Source of the DNA: a virus
Length of the DNA stretch: 26,315 nt
IMG/VR virus record: IMGVR_UViG_3300030202_003403
Span: 1-26,315 of that record
Direction: 5' to 3' (one strand)
The notes beneath the pieces are model-generated. The model was not told where the DNA came from and ran no database searches. It was given only the letters and a program-made list of their open reading frames with translations. How positions within the stretch are numbered: position 1 is the first letter of the stretch; every line of letters starts with the position of its first letter. The position numbers were made by a program, and so were the translations under genes. This document shows, piece after piece, positions 7,818 to 14,184 of the stretch.

Positions 7818-8900
7818 TTAAGAATTTTCAGTTTGTGATTTTATATCGTCAAACCCCATCCAATCCGGCATTTCATCTTTACCAGCTTTTGGTTTTGGTG
7901 TGGTTTTTGGTCTTGTAAACGGACCTCTCCTTCTTTTTGGTGTTGTTGGTGTTGTGGTTGGGGTTCTTACTGGTGTTTTAACCGGCATTTCCGTACCTAC
8001 AGGTGCTCCAATATAAACACCTTCATTATCTCTTTCAGTTTCTGACAATTCTTCAGCATTAAAAAAGTTTTCACCACCAGATTCTTTTTCTCTTATTTCT
8101 TCTTCTAAATCTTGTGAGTCTTGTATAGGAGCTCCATCCATGTAGATATTACCGTCTGTATAAATCATAATGTCCCAAGTAAATCCAGCGTCTGACGCTA
8201 AAAATAAATTTAATATTGACTCTTCTGGGTCTTCACCACGTTCCAACTCATCAACCATTATTTCATAACCTTCTAAATCTAAAACGTACTTATTTAATTG
8301 TTCAAAAGCGTATTCTTGTTCTACCGAAGCAAATAATTTTGTTCTTCTTTTTTGACCTGGGTCATATGGTGAGTATGTCCTAACTTTAGTTCTATCACCC
8401 ATATCGTCTTCTTGAATATTTTTAACCATTTCTATTAGTTTAGCCTTACTTAATGGTTTTTCTTTCTTGGTTACAACTTGTGTCATCCAATTTTCCACCA
8501 TTTCTGATGTAACATCTTCTTCCACATCTTTTTTATCGTTTATAAGTTTTTCCTTTTTTTTATTAGGTTTTTTAATATCTACATCTGGATTACCCATATT
8601 ATCAGTATCAACAGTCTTAACATCTTTGTTATTTTCTACATCAGAACTTTCAGATGCTACTTGTTTTGATAAAGCTTCTTGACCAGCTTGTACCGACGCC
8701 ATACCACTATCAAAAGCGTCTTTTAATTTTTCCGCTCTAGCTTGTAAAGCTGCCTGTGCATACATAATTTCTGATTGTGCTCTTTCACTAAGAAGTTTTT
8801 TACCTAGTGCCTTTATTTGTGAATCACTAAACAAAGAAAGGGTCTTATGTGAAAACCCTTCATTTACTAACGCATCTACTATTTTAAGTCTACTCAACAT
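7818..8900 (-). CDS. Putative structural protein, 360 aa, with Pro/Thr/Arg-rich tail
   Basis: I do not recognise this protein. The N-terminal 90 residues are helical and Ala/Gln-rich (for example MYAQAALQARAEKLKDAF, about 46-63). A charged linker rich in Asp and Lys follows (about 85-130), then a compact acidic domain (about 170-285). The last 65 residues are a repetitive Thr/Pro stretch with TPTTTPTTPKRRRGPF and several Lys/Arg, typical of a disordered, nucleic-acid- or protein-binding tail. Its start overlaps the end of the preceding gene by 11 bases and its stop is 4 nt before the next ATG, so the genes are translationally coupled. No late box is present at its start, as expected inside an operon. 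Confidence 0.72.
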   Translation of the reverse strand: MLSRLKIVDALVNEGFSHKTLSLFSDSQIKALGKKLLSERAQSEIMYAQAALQARAEKLKDAFDSGMASVQAGQEALSKQVASESSDVENNKDVKTVDTDNMGNPDVDIKKPNKKKEKLINDKKDVEEDVTSEMVENWMTQVVTKKEKPLSKAKLIEMVKNIQEDDMGDRTKVRTYSPYDPGQKRRTKLFASVEQEYAFEQLNKYVLDLEGYEIMVDELERGEDPEESILNLFLASDAGFTWDIMIYTDGNIYMDGAPIQDSQDLEEEIREKESGGENFFNAEELSETERDNEGVYIGAPVGTEMPVKTPVRTPTTTPTTPKRRRGPFTRPKTTPKPKAGKDEMPDWMGFDDIKSQTENS

Positions 8901-9291
8901 AAGTTATATTTTTATCATAATCTAGAATTAAATCTCTAGCATATAATTTATTTTCTACATCTTTTAATTTTTCACCAAAATGAAAAACTAACCTATCTTC
9001 ATTAATCTCGTCCTCTTCTGAAATTTCCCAACCTAAAGATATTATTTTATCTAAAGCGTGTTCCATTCCAAAATAATCAGAGTTCTGTACCAATTCTAAC
9101 TTAATGGTACTTTGGGATAGGACACCTACTTTCTGTATGTAATTAACTTCCGGTGGTCCTGGTTTACCGTGAGCTGGGACAGAGTCCCACTCATCACCCC
9201 ACAACTCTTCCAAGTCTTCAGAAAATATAAATTCGTATATATTTTCTTTTTTATAATTTGGTCCTAATTCGTTTATAAAAATTAGAAACAT
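8890..9291 (-). CDS. Hypothetical protein, 133 aa, acidic
   Basis: This small acidic protein has no family I can name. It has a distinctive central block, EELWGDEWDSVPAHGKPGPP (about residues 29-48), followed by an alternating beta pattern (VGVLSQSTIKLELVQ) and a helix with the pattern HALDKIISLGWEIS (about 78-91). There is no signal peptide or membrane segment. The ATG lies one base after the stop of the preceding gene and the 3' end overlaps the next gene by 11 bases. This tight packing indicates co-translation with its neighbours, so it may form a complex with the 360-aa or 425-aa protein. Confidence 0.72.
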   Translation of the reverse strand: MFLIFINELGPNYKKENIYEFIFSEDLEELWGDEWDSVPAHGKPGPPEVNYIQKVGVLSQSTIKLELVQNSDYFGMEHALDKIISLGWEISEEDEINEDRLVFHFGEKLKDVENKLYARDLILDYDKNITYVE

Positions 9292-9292
9292 T

Positions 9293-10570
9293 TTATTTTA
9301 TAAGTTCCCCTTTTCTAGTAACACCAAATCTTCTATTATTTCCACTATCTTCTAGTACTATTGAGCCTGCTTTTGTCTTACCTCTATATTTTATATTTCT
9401 ATTATTTTCTATAATAGTTTTAACTTTTAATTCTTGTTCTATAGTTTCACACTTAGGGGTTATATTTTTAGATTTATGGCTACGTTTAGCACTTTCTCTA
9501 ATAAAATATCTTTTTTTAGAGTCTTCAAATAATCTTCTACCTTTTTCTTTATTTGTTAATTTAAAATAACCTTTTAATGTTTTGTTAACTTTATTCTTTA
9601 AACTTTCTTCTAACCCACCTGGTGTAGCTGGAACTTCCATATCCATATCAACATCCATATCCATATCTATTTCTTCACCTCCCATATCAAAATCTTCATC
9701 ATCATCCATATCAATGTCAACATCAGCTTCAAAATCATCTTCCATGCCATAATCATCATCTAATTCTGGTTCTAGACGAGAAACAATGTCATCTCTATCT
9801 TCATCATCTAATGTGTCTAAATCTACAGCAGCTATTACAGAATTTAAAACATATTTAATCATATCAGAATCCATATCATCTTCATATTCTCTCATTTTTT
9901 GTCCTAATTTCCCAGTAAGTTTCTGTATAGATTTTACTGTTGGGGTTTGTTCTAGTTGGTCAAAATCTTCTTCACCACCTTCCATGTCTACATCCACATC
10001 TACATCTACATCATCACCCATATCATCACCACCCATATCGTCACCACCCATATCGTCATAAGCTGCTTCCATGTCATCCATGTCATCCATAGGTAGTTCA
10101 CCACCTGCTGGTGCTGGTGGTACTGGTGCTGCTGGTACTGCTGGTGCTGCTGGTGGTACTGGTGCTGCTTGGGATTCTGGTTGTTTTAAGACAAACTTTT
10201 CATCCTCCACCTCTTGTTCGTACATAGAATCACCATAACCATCATTATATTCTTCATTTATTGGTTTTAACATTAAATTTAATCTTTTTAATGCTGCTGA
10301 ATAACTTCTATATCTATTTTTTCTTTTGTTAGATAATCCGTTTACGTAATCAAGACTACTTTCATTTAACCCTGATTTTACATAATAACCATCTTTTTCA
10401 TGTACAATAGCGTAGATATTTCCATCTGCCGCTCTTTTAGTAAAAGAATTAGTTTTAATGTGTAATTCAGTGTTTTTTGAAGTTTCACCGTATCTAGCAA
10501 TTTCCATTATTCTATTAATTTTAGCTTGTCCTGTTAGTTTTTCTGAACCAATCGATTTTAAGTCTCCCAT
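9293..10570 (-). CDS. Acidic low-complexity protein with Asp-Met/Asp-Val repeats
   Basis: This 425-aa protein has three parts. The N-terminal 110 residues are basic and folded-looking, with NIYAIVHEKDGYYVKSG and NKRKNRYRSYSAALKRLNLM. Residues from about 130 to 315 are low complexity: a Pro/Ala segment (VPPAAPAVPAAP), the repeats DDMGGDDMGGDDMGDD and DVDVDVDVDM, and later DMDMDVDMDMEVP. The C-terminal 95 residues are basic again and end in a short beta-rich unit (IKYRGKTKAG, FGVTRKGELIK). The strongly acidic centre flanked by basic ends recalls phage scaffold or head-internal proteins, but no homology is recognised. It is the second gene of the operon starting at 11005, with a 15-nt gap from the gene before it. 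Confidence 0.72.
   Translation of the reverse strand: MGDLKSIGSEKLTGQAKINRIMEIARYGETSKNTELHIKTNSFTKRAADGNIYAIVHEKDGYYVKSGLNESSLDYVNGLSNKRKNRYRSYSAALKRLNLMLKPINEEYNDGYGDSMYEQEVEDEKFVLKQPESQAAPVPPAAPAVPAAPVPPAPAGGELPMDDMDDMEAAYDDMGGDDMGGDDMGDDVDVDVDVDMEGGEEDFDQLEQTPTVKSIQKLTGKLGQKMREYEDDMDSDMIKYVLNSVIAAVDLDTLDDEDRDDIVSRLEPELDDDYGMEDDFEADVDIDMDDDEDFDMGGEEIDMDMDVDMDMEVPATPGGLEESLKNKVNKTLKGYFKLTNKEKGRRLFEDSKKRYFIRESAKRSHKSKNITPKCETIEQELKVKTIIENNRNIKYRGKTKAGSIVLEDSGNNRRFGVTRKGELIK
10011..10055. repeat. 15-bp tandem repeat encoding the acidic DDMGG units
   Basis: The 15-bp unit TATCRTCACCACCCA occurs twice in a row (10021-10035 and 10036-10050) with partial copies on each side. It encodes the repeated DDMGG pentapeptide on the minus strand. 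A 6-bp repeat (CATCTA/CATCCA) just to the left encodes alternating Asp-Val. The repeat keeps frame, so copy-number change would lengthen or shorten the acidic region without disrupting the gene. Confidence 0.8.
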
Positions 10571-10585
10571 TGTTTTTTATTTAAT

Positions 10586-11005
10586 TTAATTATTTAATCC
10601 TCCACCACCTATTATTACTGGAGCAAAAGGACTTCCATTATTTGTTGCCCATGTAGCTGTCCCACCAGTTAATGAACCACCATACCCTGTTTGGTCAAAC
10701 GCTGTAGTTCCTGTCATAGGTTCATTACAATCACAAGAATAACATAAAAACACACCATCAACAGGATTTGCTGTCAATTGTTGTGGGTCTATTTGCATAT
10801 CAAAAGTATCCCCTTTGCTAGCAAAGTTAAAGGTTGCGGCTACACCCCCTACAGTTGTGTAAGCAAATGATGCTGTGTCAGCTGTAGCTGCAAACTTAGT
10901 ACATGTATAGTCTTTATATGTTGTTGTCCTTCCTACATATAGAATATCACCCCCTATAACTACATCAGGTAAAGAACCTGCTCCAAAATTTCCTCCTTGT
11001 GGCAT
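10586..11005 (-). CDS. Putative small virion protein, 139 aa, Gly/Thr-rich
   Basis: This 139-aa protein is rich in Gly, Thr, Ala and aromatic residues with a predicted all-beta character, as in phage decoration or tail-tip proteins. It has a Cys cluster, CYSCDC (about residues 87-92), and a Gly-rich C-terminus, VIIGGGGLNN. The stretch PMTGTT (about 96-101) resembles a segment of the histidine-rich protein at 808-1437. There is no signal peptide. It heads the five-gene operon 11005 to 6446 and has a late box 17 nt before its ATG, so abundant late expression is likely. I cannot name a family. Confidence 0.65.
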   Translation of the reverse strand: MPQGGNFGAGSLPDVVIGGDILYVGRTTTYKDYTCTKFAATADTASFAYTTVGGVAATFNFASKGDTFDMQIDPQQLTANPVDGVFLCYSCDCNEPMTGTTAFDQTGYGGSLTGGTATWATNNGSPFAPVIIGGGGLNN

Positions 11006-11022
11006 AATTTATACTTTTTTAA

Positions 11023-11029
11023 ATAAATA
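11023..11029 (-). promoter_or_regulatory. Putative late promoter box for the five-gene structural operon
   Basis: The sense strand reads GTATTTATTTAA, with 17 nt between the box and the ATG at 11005. It would drive the genes at 11005, 10570, 9291, 8900 and 7813, none of which has its own box after the first. Confidence 0.6.
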
Positions 11030-11051
11030 CTTTGATTATGAAGAAAAATTT

Positions 11052-11795
11052 CTATTCTTCAAGTGACAAAGTCTCATCTGTTATTTTATTTTTTAATTCC
11101 GATAGTTTTCTAAGATAACCGTTTCTTCTAAGAAATTTAAATACTAAATTTTCGTATGAAAATTCACCTCTTTCTTCTAACCCACATCTTCTAAACTTTT
11201 TTAGTTTTTCTTTTATTTTTTGAATTATCTCCAAAGTTTCTTCTGGTTCTTGTAAATAAGATTTTCTTTCTACACCATCTATCATATCCATCCAAGATAA
11301 TGATTTGTGTAGTAATTTGTTATCATCCCAAGTATCACCTAATTTAACAGGGGACACTAACCATTCATTGTTTAGTACTGAATAAACTCCGGTTGAGAAG
11401 TGTGGTTCGTTCGCGTCTTGTGCGTATAGTTCAACTTCGTAACCGTGTACTTCTATGTCGTGAATTGAATTCCACATTCCTTGTTTCGCGTTAAATAATT
11501 CTCTAAGTACAGATTTGTCAATATTTGTATTATCAAAATCTATTAATACGTGTAAATCTATGTCTGAAAATGATGACCAATTGTAATTTGCTAAAGAACC
11601 TGTCATAGTTATATCTTCTACATCAACATCTATACCAAGAAAGTTTATAAAATTTTCTGATATCTCTAACAACTTTTCGACAATATCTGGTTTTAAATTA
11701 GGTTCCTTATCATTTTCAGAATTAGTATAATCCCATATTTCAGAATTTAACTCATCCTTAACTTTAAAACTTTGTAATATTTTATTTGTTTCCAT
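11052..11795 (-). CDS. Nucleotidyltransferase-fold protein (Pol beta superfamily)
   Basis: This 247-aa protein carries the nucleotidyltransferase signature MTGSLANYNWSSFSDIDLHV (from residue 64): the GS pair (66-67) and two metal-binding acids D78 and D80. A third acidic position fits VELYAQD (E122), completing the usual catalytic triad. The C-terminal part is helical and basic. Such enzymes transfer nucleotides to RNA, proteins or small molecules; the substrate here cannot be read from sequence. T4-like phages infecting several host groups carry proteins of this kind, generally uncharacterised. It has its own late box 5 nt before the ATG, so it is expected late, together with the head genes, which is unusual for a nucleotide-modifying enzyme and raises the possibility of a virion-associated role. 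Confidence 0.8.
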   Translation of the reverse strand: METNKILQSFKVKDELNSEIWDYTNSENDKEPNLKPDIVEKLLEISENFINFLGIDVDVEDITMTGSLANYNWSSFSDIDLHVLIDFDNTNIDKSVLRELFNAKQGMWNSIHDIEVHGYEVELYAQDANEPHFSTGVYSVLNNEWLVSPVKLGDTWDDNKLLHKSLSWMDMIDGVERKSYLQEPEETLEIIQKIKEKLKKFRRCGLEERGEFSYENLVFKFLRRNGYLRKLSELKNKITDETLSLEE

Positions 11796-11800
11796 TATTA

Positions 11801-11807
11801 ATAAATA
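11801..11807 (-). promoter_or_regulatory. Putative late promoter box for the nucleotidyltransferase gene
   Basis: The sense strand reads ATATTTATTAAT, with 5 nt between the box and the ATG at 11795. The sequence is identical over 12 bases to the box before deoC. Confidence 0.6.
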
Positions 11808-11819
11808 TTAATAAAAGGA

Positions 11820-12053
11820 TTAAGAAATTTTTTTGTATTTATAAATTTTTGCTATGTTCTTATTAAAGTAAGTTCCTTTACTAGTTGCACGTCTTAAATC
11901 TATTACAGTTTGTAATGGTACGTTACTATAAGAATATTTTCCCCCTTTTTTAAACTCCATAATTAATTCCTTAGTTTTTGAGTTATAAGTGGAAGATTTT
12001 AGGTTGCTAGAGGTATAACTCTCTTTAAGTGTCTTTTCTACTATCTTTGCCAT
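11820..12053 (-). CDS. KTSC-domain small protein
   Basis: This 77-aa protein fits the KTSC domain, a short beta-rich family found in bacteria and phages with unproven function. The family pattern is visible: a Ser-containing first strand (LKSSTYNSKTKELIMEF), then GGKYSYSNVP (about residues 37-46), then ATSKGTYFNKNI (about 56-67), where the small residues and the YFN motif are the most conserved part. The whole protein is little more than the domain plus a short N-terminal stretch. Its start lies just downstream of the dnaK terminator hairpin and 14 nt after a late box, so it is a late gene independent of dnaK. Confidence 0.8.
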   Translation of the reverse strand: MAKIVEKTLKESYTSSNLKSSTYNSKTKELIMEFKKGGKYSYSNVPLQTVIDLRRATSKGTYFNKNIAKIYKYKKIS

Positions 12054-12067
12054 AATTTTGTTTTTAA

Positions 12068-12074
12068 ATAAATA
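12068..12074 (-). promoter_or_regulatory. Putative late promoter box for the KTSC gene, overlapping a terminator
   Basis: The sense strand reads ATATTTATTTAA, with 14 nt between the box and the ATG at 12053. Its first bases are the last bases of the terminator hairpin that follows dnaK, so the two signals share sequence. Confidence 0.6.
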
Positions 12075-12097
12075 TCCCCCGGATTCCGGGGGATATT
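12068..12097 (-). terminator. Strong hairpin terminator after dnaK
   Basis: A 12-bp perfect stem (AATATCCCCCGG / CCGGGGGATATT) with a 3-nt loop starts 5 nt after the dnaK stop. The bases after it, TTATTT, are only a modest U-tract but lie where one is expected. The stem is the most GC-rich hairpin noted in the window. Confidence 0.7.
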
Positions 12098-12102
12098 AAG
12101 TC

Positions 12103-13974
12103 TTACTCTTTTACTTCCTCATATTCAACATCGGTAACCTCATCCACTTTACTTTCAGTTTTTGGTTCTTCTGTTTCGGTTTGTTGGTATAACTTTGTAC
12201 TTATCTCTTGCCATGTGCTATTTAACTTTTCCATCATAGTTTCTACTTCAGTCATATTTTCTGATTTACAAGCTTCTCTAAGTTCTTTTATAACACTTTC
12301 TAAATTATCCTTGTCACCATCTTCAAGTTTATCCCCAAATTCCTTTATTTGTTTTTCTGTCTGAAACATAAGGGAATCAGCTTCATTAAGTTTTTGAATC
12401 TTTTCTAGTTTTTGATTATCTGCATCTGCATTTGCTTCTGCCTCTTTTCTCATTCTTTCTATTTCTTCATCTGATAAACTACTTCCGGACTCAATCTTAA
12501 TATTTTGTTGTTTTGATGTACCTTTATCTACAGCCTTTACATCTATAATGCCATTAGCGTCAATATCAAAAGTTACTTCAATTTGTGGTATTCCACGTGG
12601 TGATGGTGGAATATCTGTTAGTTGAAACCTACCTAAAGTTCTGTTGTCTCCAGCCATAGGTCTTTCCCCTTGTAAAACGTGTATATCCACAGATGGTTGA
12701 TTGTCTACAGCTGTTGAGAATACTTGGCTTTTTGATGTTGGTATTGTTGTATTCGCATCTATAAGTTTTGTCATCACTTGTCCCATTGTTTCAATACCTA
12801 ATGAAAGTGGTGTTACATCTAAAAGTAGAACGTCATTTACATCACCCGCTAACACACCACCTTGAATCGCAGCTCCCATTGCTACAACTTCATCAGGGTT
12901 AACCCCTTTTGATGGTTTCTTTTTAAATAACTTCTCTACCTCTTTTTGTACTACTGGTATTCTAGTGGACCCACCAACTAATAAAATCTCATCAATATCA
13001 GTTGCTTTCATTCCAGCGTCTTTTAAAGCTTTTCTACACGGTGTTAAACTCTTTTTAACTAAACTCTCAACCATAGATTCAAATTTTGCTCTTGATAGTG
13101 TACGTACTAAATGTTTAGGTCCAGTATTATCAGCCGTAAGATATGGTAGATTAATCTCAGTTGTAGTTGAGTTTGATAGTTCTACTTTTGCTTTTTCAGA
13201 AGCTTCTCTTAGTCTTTGTAGAGCTGAAGCGTCATTAGATAAGTCCATTCCGTTTTCAACTTTAAATTCTTCTAATAACCATTCAATTATCTTTTCATCA
13301 AAATTATCACCACCTAAATGTGTATCTCCGTTCGTTGCTTTTACTTCAAAAACACCATCTCCTAATTCTAATATTGACACATCAAAAGTACCACCACCAA
13401 GGTCATAAACAGCAACTGTCATGTCTTTATTTTGTTTATCCATACCATAAGCAAGTGCCGCCGCGGTAGGTTCATTAATAATTCTAAGTACCTTTAAACC
13501 AGCTATTTCACCAGCCTCTTTTGTAGCGTTTCTTTGTTCGTCATTAAAATAAGCTGGTACAGTAATTACCGCTTCACTTACTTTTTCACCCAAATAATCT
13601 TCTGCTGTCTTTTTTAGATTTTGTAAAACAACAGCTGATATTTCTTGTGGGACATAAGATTTTCCGTCAACTTTTATAGTCACAATACCTTTTGTACCCT
13701 TTATTACGTCATAAGGCATTTTTTTAGCCTCTTTACTTATTTCACTAAACTTACTACCTATAAATCTTTTTACAGAATATATTGTATTTTTAGGATTTGT
13801 AACAGCTTGTCGTTTTGCTGGGTCACCAACACTACGGTCACCATCTTTAAACGAAACAACAGAAGGTGTGGTTCTTTTTCCTTCACCGTTTACAATTATT
13901 TCAGGGTTTCCACCCTCTACCACAGAAACACACGAATTCGTAGTTCCTAAATCGATTCCAATTACTTTTGCCAT
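12103..13974 (-). CDS. dnaK: Chaperone DnaK (Hsp70), full length
   Basis: This 623-aa Hsp70 chaperone binds and releases unfolded peptides in an ATP-driven cycle with DnaJ and GrpE. All parts are present: phosphate-1 motif [10 protein letters not shown] (residues 5-14), the [10 protein letters not shown] block (168-177), phosphate-2 [10 protein letters not shown] (191-200), adenosine motif [10 protein letters not shown] (334-343), the hydrophobic linker [10 protein letters not shown] (381-390), a complete substrate-binding domain and helical lid, and an acidic tail ending VEYEEVKE. Nothing looks decayed, so it should be active. No dnaJ or grpE is seen in the window; host partners would be needed. 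The sequence is very close in style to Bacteroidetes DnaK, which suggests acquisition from the host. Unlike its minus-strand neighbours it lacks the late box and has a host-type promoter, so it is probably expressed earlier than the head genes. Confidence 0.97.
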   Translation of the reverse strand: MAKVIGIDLGTTNSCVSVVEGGNPEIIVNGEGKRTTPSVVSFKDGDRSVGDPAKRQAVTNPKNTIYSVKRFIGSKFSEISKEAKKMPYDVIKGTKGIVTIKVDGKSYVPQEISAVVLQNLKKTAEDYLGEKVSEAVITVPAYFNDEQRNATKEAGEIAGLKVLRIINEPTAAALAYGMDKQNKDMTVAVYDLGGGTFDVSILELGDGVFEVKATNGDTHLGGDNFDEKIIEWLLEEFKVENGMDLSNDASALQRLREASEKAKVELSNSTTTEINLPYLTADNTGPKHLVRTLSRAKFESMVESLVKKSLTPCRKALKDAGMKATDIDEILLVGGSTRIPVVQKEVEKLFKKKPSKGVNPDEVVAMGAAIQGGVLAGDVNDVLLLDVTPLSLGIETMGQVMTKLIDANTTIPTSKSQVFSTAVDNQPSVDIHVLQGERPMAGDNRTLGRFQLTDIPPSPRGIPQIEVTFDIDANGIIDVKAVDKGTSKQQNIKIESGSSLSDEEIERMRKEAEANADADNQKLEKIQKLNEADSLMFQTEKQIKEFGDKLEDGDKDNLESVIKELREACKSENMTEVETMMEKLNSTWQEISTKLYQQTETEEPKTESKVDEVTDVEYEEVKE

Positions 13975-14037
13975 CTTTAATTAATTTTTTTTTATTTATG
14001 AAATTACTTTCATTAAGTTATATTACAATTATCATAC

Positions 14038-14068
14038 CAAAAGTAATAATTTAGTAATTAAATGTCAA
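14038..14068 (-). promoter_or_regulatory. Putative Bacteroidetes-type promoter for dnaK
   Basis: On the minus strand the -7 box is TACTTTTG (14038-14045), a full match to TAnnTTTG. A -33 TTG (14066-14068) lies 20 nt upstream. The predicted start would give a leader of roughly 60 nt. Confidence 0.5.
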
Positions 14069-14132
14069 GGTGACTGAGGGGGGTGTCATTTTGTCATATA
14101 TATCAAATTTAAATATAGAAACGTCTTCTGTG

Positions 14133-14163
14133 TTGATTATTTTATAATATATTATTAATTTTA
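14133..14163 (+). promoter_or_regulatory. Weak Bacteroidetes-type promoter candidate for the clpC-like gene
   Basis: A TTG (14133-14135) is followed after 20 nt by TAATTTTA (14156-14163), which matches TAnnTTTG except for the last base. The ATG at 14185 is 21 nt downstream. Confidence 0.3.
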
Positions 14164-14184
14164 TTTGTAACTAAAAAAAAATAT

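Larger units (their letters stand above)
13975..14184. other. Divergent regulatory region between dnaK and the clpC-like gene
   Basis: This 210-bp AT-rich gap separates two divergent genes. It holds a host-type promoter toward dnaK, a weaker one toward the clpC-like gene and, between them, a short set of TGTCA repeats: TGTCAA at 14063-14068 followed by GTGAC, then TGTCAT at 14084-14089 and again at 14092-14097. No CIRCE-type inverted repeat (TTAGCACTC/GAGTGCTAA) and no late box are present. Confidence 0.6.

Noticed and set aside
10011-10055. CRISPR-like array
   Set aside because: The repeats are short, directly adjacent without spacers and in frame with a coding sequence.
9786-10061. Ser/Thr-rich plus-strand frame opposite the acidic repeat gene
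   Set aside because: Its repetitive Ser-Thr-Pro sequence is simply the antisense of the Asp-Met repeat DNA.
12965-13408. Plus-strand open frame opposite dnaK
   Set aside because: It is a mirror frame of a strongly conserved gene, with no promoter or recognisable protein features. The other long antisense frames opposite terminase, portal and the 865-aa and 1209-aa genes were dropped for the same reason.
14104-14111. Second -7-like box (minus-strand TAAATTTG) upstream of dnaK
   Set aside because: No TTG-type -33 box lies at the right distance, whereas TACTTTTG at 14038-14045 has one.
13975-14184. CIRCE heat-shock operator before dnaK
   Set aside because: No TTAGCACTC...GAGTGCTAA inverted repeat is present.
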